Shown piece by piece: positions 6,483-10,000 of a DNA stretch of 10,000 nucleotides. The number at the start of each line of letters is the position of its first letter. Position 1 is the stretch's first letter. This DNA comes from Magnetospirillum sp. Its GTDB lineage: Bacteria; Pseudomonadota; Alphaproteobacteria; Rhodospirillales; Magnetospirillaceae. The stretch is taken from positions 1 through 10,000 of the forward strand of contig JAIWOG010000124.1 of the NCBI GenBank assembly GCA_020217035.1. The letters run 5' to 3'. The notes below the pieces were generated by a model that was not told the DNA's origin, searched no databases, and saw only the letters and a list, made by a program, of their open reading frames with translations. Made by a program: the position numbers and the translations under genes.

Positions 6483-6503
6483 CGCAACCCTATCCGGGTT
6501 GCG
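6483..6503 (-). terminator. Hairpin downstream of prmC
   Basis: CGCAACCC (6483-6490) and GGGTTGCG (6496-6503) are perfect 8-bp arms with a 5-base loop. On the minus strand the hairpin starts 20 bases after the prmC stop codon. No T-run follows on that strand, so termination may be partial or Rho-assisted. It may separate prmC expression from the DUF4167 gene. Confidence 0.5.
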
Positions 6504-6523
6504 GATTCTTTCCAACACCTTTT

Positions 6524-7369
6524 TTACCGTGTCGCAAAAACACAACGACCGATGCCTGCCAAATCTTGGGCGATGTCGACGTCATGGAAACCATGGGTAG
6601 CGAATATCGCGGCCACCGCCTGCGCCTGCCCCGCTCCCACCTCGAAACCAGCCAGGCCGCCCGGGACCAGCAAGCGCACCATCTGCGGCACCAGAACCCG
6701 ATAGCAGTCAAGCCCGTCGATTCCCCCGGCCAAGGCGGTCAACGGTTCGTGCCGGGCGACCTCGGGTTCCAAGGTGGCTATTTCGGCATCGGGGATGTAA
6801 GGCGGGTTGGAAACGATGACGTCGAAGACCTCGGACAGCCCCTCGCCCCAATTGCCCTGCCGGAACCGTGCCCGATCCGCCATACCACAGCGGACGGCGT
6901 TGTCCGCCGCCACCGCCAGGGCTCCGGGGCTTTGGTCCACGCCCAGGCCCTGGGCCAGGGGCAGTTCCGACAGCAGGGCCAGCAAGATGCAGCCAGAACC
7001 CGTGCCGAAATCCAGGATGGACAGCCCCGCCTGCCGGTCGGGCCGGCGCTCCAACACCCCCTGCACCAAGGTTTCGGTGTCGGGACGCGGGTCCAAGGTG
7101 TCCTTGGTGACCCGCAGGTCCAGGGTCCAAAAGCCGCGCCGTCCCAAGATGTGGCTGATCGGTTCACGGCTCTCCCGCCGCGCCGCCAAAACTTCGATGG
7201 CAGTTTGTTGTTGCGTCGTCACAACGATCTCGGGGTGGGTGGCCAGGTAAAGCGGTTCGACCCCCAGGATTTCGGCGACCAGCAGCCGTGCGTCCAGACG
7301 GGCGCTGTCGATGCCCGCCGCCTGGAAGCGGGCATTCAACCCTCGCAGGAGGTCGCCGACGGTGTTCAC
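6524..7369 (-). CDS. prmC: Peptide chain release factor N5-glutamine methyltransferase
   Basis: This cytosolic enzyme of 281 residues uses S-adenosylmethionine to methylate the glutamine of the GGQ motif in release factors, which speeds peptide release. The N-terminal helical domain (about 1-75), with the [14 protein letters not shown] segment [12 protein letters not shown] (65-76), binds the release factor. The methyltransferase domain follows, with the SAM loop [10 protein letters not shown] (118-127) and the substrate-binding NPPY (188-191). Length is normal (E. coli 277). The start is GTG at 7369, overlapping the prfA stop by four bases (GTGA), so translation is probably coupled. Its substrate is encoded directly upstream. 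Confidence 0.97.
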   Translation of the reverse strand: MNTVGDLLRGLNARFQAAGIDSARLDARLLVAEILGVEPLYLATHPEIVVTTQQQTAIEVLAARRESREPISHILGRRGFWTLDLRVTKDTLDPRPDTETLVQGVLERRPDRQAGLSILDFGTGSGCILLALLSELPLAQGLGVDQSPGALAVAADNAVRCGMADRARFRQGNWGEGLSEVFDVIVSNPPYIPDAEIATLEPEVARHEPLTALAGGIDGLDCYRVLVPQMVRLLVPGGLAGFEVGAGQAQAVAAIFATHGFHDVDIAQDLAGIGRCVFATR

Positions 7370-8424
7370 CCGGCCATCTCGGCCAAACGCTCGGCCTGGT
7401 CGGCGGCGATCAGCGCTTCCACCACCTCGTCCACCGCGTTGCCGTTCATCATCTCGTCGATCTTGTAGATGGTCAGGTTGATGCGATGATCGGTGACCCG
7501 GCCCTGGGGGAAGTTGTAGGTGCGGATGCGTTCCGAACGGTCACCCGAGCCGACCTGGCTTTTGCGGTTGGCGGCACGTTCGGCGGCCTTGGCCTCGCGT
7601 TCCATTTCATAAAGCCTGGCCCGCAGCAGTTTCATGGCGGTGGCCTTGTTCTTGTGCTGGCTTTTTTCCTGCTGGCAAGCCACCGCCAGACCAGTGGGGA
7701 TGTGGGTGACGCGCACCGCCGAATCGGTGGTGTTGACCGACTGGCCGCCCGAACCTTGCGAGCGGTAGACGTCGAAGCGCAGATCCTTCTCGTCGATGTG
7801 GATGTCCACTTCTTCCGCTTCCGGCATGATCGCCACGGTGGCGGCCGAGGTGTGGATGCGGCCGCCCGATTCGGTGGCCGGCACCCGCTGCACCCGATGC
7901 ACGCCGGATTCGAACTTGAGGCGGGCAAAGACGCCGCGCCCGGTGATGGTGGCGCTGGCTTCCTTCATGCCGCCGATGCCGGTCTCGTTGACGTCCATCA
8001 CCTCGAACCGCCAGCCGCGCAAAGACGCGTAGCGTTCGTACATGCGGAACAATTCGGCGGCGAACAAGGCGGCTTCCTCGCCGCCGGTGCCGGCGCGGAC
8101 TTCCAGGATGGCGTTCTTCTCGTCGGCTTCGTCCTTGGGCAGCAGCATCAGCTGCACCTCGCGCTCGAGACCGGGCAGCGCCTCTTTCAGCGCGTAATAT
8201 TCCTCGGCCGCCAAATCCTTCATGTCGGGATCGGCCATCATCTGCTCGGCCTCGTCCATGTCGGCGCGGGCCTTCTTCAGCGCCTGCACCGCCTGGACCA
8301 CCGGCTCGATGTCGGACAGTTCCTTGGACAATTTGGCGAACGAGGCGCCGTCGCCGGCGGCCAGCATCTCGCGCAATTCGTCGTAACGGTAAAGAACCTT
8401 GTCCAGTTGGGCGTCAATGCTCAT
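7366..8424 (-). CDS. prfA: Peptide chain release factor 1 (RF1)
   Basis: RF1 ends translation at UAA and UAG codons. The protein has 352 residues (E. coli 360). It shows the N-terminal helical domain (about 1-95), the stop-codon reading motif PAT (182-184) within [15 protein letters not shown], and the peptidyl-hydrolysis motif GGQ (226-228) within [15 protein letters not shown]. The PxT tripeptide marks RF1 rather than RF2 (SPF). Q228 is the expected PrmC target. The ATG at 8424 follows the hemA stop by nine bases, with a weak AAAGAG-type site overlapping the hemA end, which suggests coupling to hemA translation. Confidence 0.98.
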   Translation of the reverse strand: MSIDAQLDKVLYRYDELREMLAAGDGASFAKLSKELSDIEPVVQAVQALKKARADMDEAEQMMADPDMKDLAAEEYYALKEALPGLEREVQLMLLPKDEADEKNAILEVRAGTGGEEAALFAAELFRMYERYASLRGWRFEVMDVNETGIGGMKEASATITGRGVFARLKFESGVHRVQRVPATESGGRIHTSAATVAIMPEAEEVDIHIDEKDLRFDVYRSQGSGGQSVNTTDSAVRVTHIPTGLAVACQQEKSQHKNKATAMKLLRARLYEMEREAKAAERAANRKSQVGSGDRSERIRTYNFPQGRVTDHRINLTIYKIDEMMNGNAVDEVVEALIAADQAERLAEMAG

Positions 8425-8433
8425 GTCACTCTT

Positions 8434-9684
8434 TCAATCCAAACGAAACAGCTTGCGCAGCGTCTTTTCCATGGCCTGCCATTCCGGCCCTTCGGCGGCC
8501 ACCGACTTCATGGTCTCGGTGGGCGCGTGCAGCAGACGGTTCAACAGCAGGCGGGTGGCGTCTTCCGGGGTGGCGGGGTGTTCGGCCAGCACCGCCTCGC
8601 GCATGGCCTCGCAATGTTCGCGCAGCGAAACGATGGCCGGCACCGCGACGCGGGCGGCGCGGCCCTTCAGGAAATGCGCCACCTCGTCTTCCAGCAGCCC
8701 CCAGGCGGCCCGCGCCGCCTGTTCGCGGGCCGAGCGCCCCTCCAGCGCCACTTTCTCCAGGTCGGCCAAATCGTAAAGAAAGGCCCCGTCGACGCGGTTG
8801 ACGGCGGGTTCCACGTCGCCGGGAATACCGGAATCGACCACGAATATCGGCTTGCGTCGGCGCTTCTTCAGCGCTGCGGTCATCATCTCGGCGGTCAGCG
8901 TGATATTGCGGGTGCCCACCGAGCACACCACCACGTCGGCGTCGGCCAGGACCTCCCTCAAGGTCTCGAAGCCGACCACGTTGCCGTTCAAGCTGGCGGC
9001 CAGGGCTTCGGCCCGGCTGGCGCGGGGCGCGGTGACCAGCAGGCGGCCCAATCCGGCCGACAACAGGCTTTCGGCCACCAGTTCCCCCATGTCGGCGGCG
9101 CCGACCAGCAAGGCGGTGCAGCGCGACAAGTCGCCGTGCAGGTCGCGGGCCATCTGCACGGCGGCGGCGGCGATGGAGACCGGGCCTTCGCCGATCTGGG
9201 TTTCGGATCGGATCCGCTTGGCGCAGGCCAGGGCGCCTTGCAGCACCACGTCCAGTTCGGGACCGCAAGTGCCGGAATCGCGGGCCAGACGATGGGCCGC
9301 CTTGACCTGGCCCAAAACATGGGGCTCGCCGATGACCAGCGAATCCAGCGACGCGGTGACGGCGAAGACATGGCGCAGCGCCTGCGCCCCGTCATGGCGG
9401 TAAAGCTGGCCCGACAACGCCGCCGGGGCGATGCCGACACGGGATGCCAAGGCTTGGCTGACCAAGGCTTGCGCCGTGTCGGGATCGGCATGGGACGCCC
9501 ACACCTCGACCCGGTCGCAGGTGGACAGCACCAAAGCTTCGTGCACCCCACCCCGACGCAAATCCGCCAGGAAATCCGCCGCGGCCCCGTCGTCCACGAA
9601 CAATTGGTCGCGCAACGACAGCGACGCCGACCGATGGTTGGCGCCGATGACGCTGAGACGGGGGGTGGCGAATGTCGGACTCAT
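8434..9684 (-). CDS. hemA: Glutamyl-tRNA reductase
   Basis: This enzyme reduces glutamyl-tRNA(Glu) with NADPH to glutamate-1-semialdehyde, the first committed step of the C5 route to 5-aminolevulinate and tetrapyrroles. The 416 residues match the family length. The catalytic domain (about 10-155) has the nucleophile C56 in STCDRVEV and the signature SLDSLVIGEPHVLGQVK (112-128). The NADPH domain (about 165-310) has GAADMGELVAESL (195-207). A C-terminal dimerisation helix follows (about 320-416). Two deviations from the usual family sequence are D57 for Asn after the catalytic Cys, and Ala197 for the second glycine of the Rossmann GxGxxG. The ATG at 9684 is chosen because it shares its A with the hisS stop (TGATG) and MSPTFATPRLSVIGANHR matches a normal GluTR start; an open frame to 9873 only shadows hisS. 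Confidence 0.95.
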   Translation of the reverse strand: MSPTFATPRLSVIGANHRSASLSLRDQLFVDDGAAADFLADLRRGGVHEALVLSTCDRVEVWASHADPDTAQALVSQALASRVGIAPAALSGQLYRHDGAQALRHVFAVTASLDSLVIGEPHVLGQVKAAHRLARDSGTCGPELDVVLQGALACAKRIRSETQIGEGPVSIAAAAVQMARDLHGDLSRCTALLVGAADMGELVAESLLSAGLGRLLVTAPRASRAEALAASLNGNVVGFETLREVLADADVVVCSVGTRNITLTAEMMTAALKKRRRKPIFVVDSGIPGDVEPAVNRVDGAFLYDLADLEKVALEGRSAREQAARAAWGLLEDEVAHFLKGRAARVAVPAIVSLREHCEAMREAVLAEHPATPEDATRLLLNRLLHAPTETMKSVAAEGPEWQAMEKTLRKLFRLD

Positions 9685-10000
9685 CAGCCGACCAGTCGGG
9701 CCTCCACCTCGGCCAGGGGGACTTCCTCCTGGCTGCCGGCATCCAGGTCGCGCAGGGTGACGGCGCCACGCGCCATCTCGTCCTCGCCCAGGATGATGGC
9801 GAAACGGGCATTGGCTTTGACGGCGCGGGCCATGCGCTTCTTCATGTTGCCGGAAAAGCCCAGATCGACGCAAAGCCCCGCCGCCCGCAACCGGTCGGCC
9901 AGAACCAGGGCCGGCACCACGTCGCCCATGGGGACGATGCTGACCGGGCGGTCCGGTTCGGGGACACCTTGCACCAGCATGGACAGGCGCTCTACGCCGG
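9684..10000 (-). CDS. hisS: Histidyl-tRNA synthetase, C-terminal part (cut by window edge)
   Basis: Only about the last 105 residues are visible; the frame stays open past position 10000. The first visible residues, GVERL, correspond to the class II motif 3 region (usually GxGxER) that closes the catalytic domain. The rest is the anticodon-binding domain, with PVSIVPMGDVVPALVLADRL, a central GFSGNMKKRMARAVKANARFA-like stretch and IILGEDEMARGAVTLRDL. These features identify HisRS, which charges tRNA(His). The methionine at 9980 is internal, not a start. The stop overlaps the hemA start by one base, so the two genes are cotranscribed and probably translationally coupled. Confidence 0.93.
   Translation of the reverse strand, partial: GVERLSMLVQGVPEPDRPVSIVPMGDVVPALVLADRLRAAGLCVDLGFSGNMKKRMARAVKANARFAIILGEDEMARGAVTLRDLDAGSQEEVPLAEVEARLVG

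Noticed and set aside
6342..6545. 67-codon frame between DUF4167 and prmC
   Set aside because: It overlaps the end of prmC, lacks a recognisable ribosome site or domain, and contains the downstream hairpin.
9685..9873. N-terminal extension of hemA by 63 codons
   Set aside because: This stretch is the hisS coding region read in another frame. The first 18 residues after 9684 match the normal GluTR start.

Overview
This 10 kb, GC-rich window (strong G/C preference at third codon positions) looks like the chromosome of an alphaproteobacterium. The adjacency of prfA, prmC, a DUF4167 protein and clpB is typical of that class, and DUF4167 is, as far as I know, largely restricted to it. A Magnetospirillum-like member of the Rhodospirillales is my best guess, from recall and without a database search. 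Most of the window is core housekeeping. I saw no mobile element, CRISPR array, tRNA or rRNA, and no evident novel multigene system. The less ordinary material is in the intergenic regions, in a Crp/Fnr-type regulator placed inside the block, and in the type of hemA gene.

Layout, left to right. Positions 1-340 hold no supported gene. They contain a possible leftward promoter, a repeated promoter-like motif, two inverted repeats and a possible rightward promoter. Positions 341-1723 (+) encode a membrane-anchored M23 (LytM) peptidase resembling MepM. Positions 1724-2108 are a convergent gap with a perfect 53-bp tandem repeat directly after the peptidase stop codon, a strong hairpin and a G-rich tract. 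Positions 2109-4697 (-) encode the disaggregase ClpB. Positions 4698-4942 form a divergent control region with a heat-shock-like promoter for clpB, an 18-bp palindrome and an FNR-box-like site. Positions 4943-5656 (+) encode an FNR-type regulator with seven cysteines, convergent with the DUF4167 gene (5669-6304, -).

On the right is a compact leftward operon: hisS (C-terminal part only, cut by the window edge), hemA (glutamyl-tRNA reductase), prfA (release factor 1) and prmC (methyltransferase for the GGQ glutamine of release factors). Junctions are tight: a 1-base TGATG overlap, a 9-base gap and a 4-base GTGA overlap. The theme is tRNA charging and translation termination. hemA joins it because it starts tetrapyrrole synthesis from charged glutamyl-tRNA. 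The order hemA-prfA-prmC is the one known from E. coli. It is notable here because most alphaproteobacteria make 5-aminolevulinate with ALA synthase instead.
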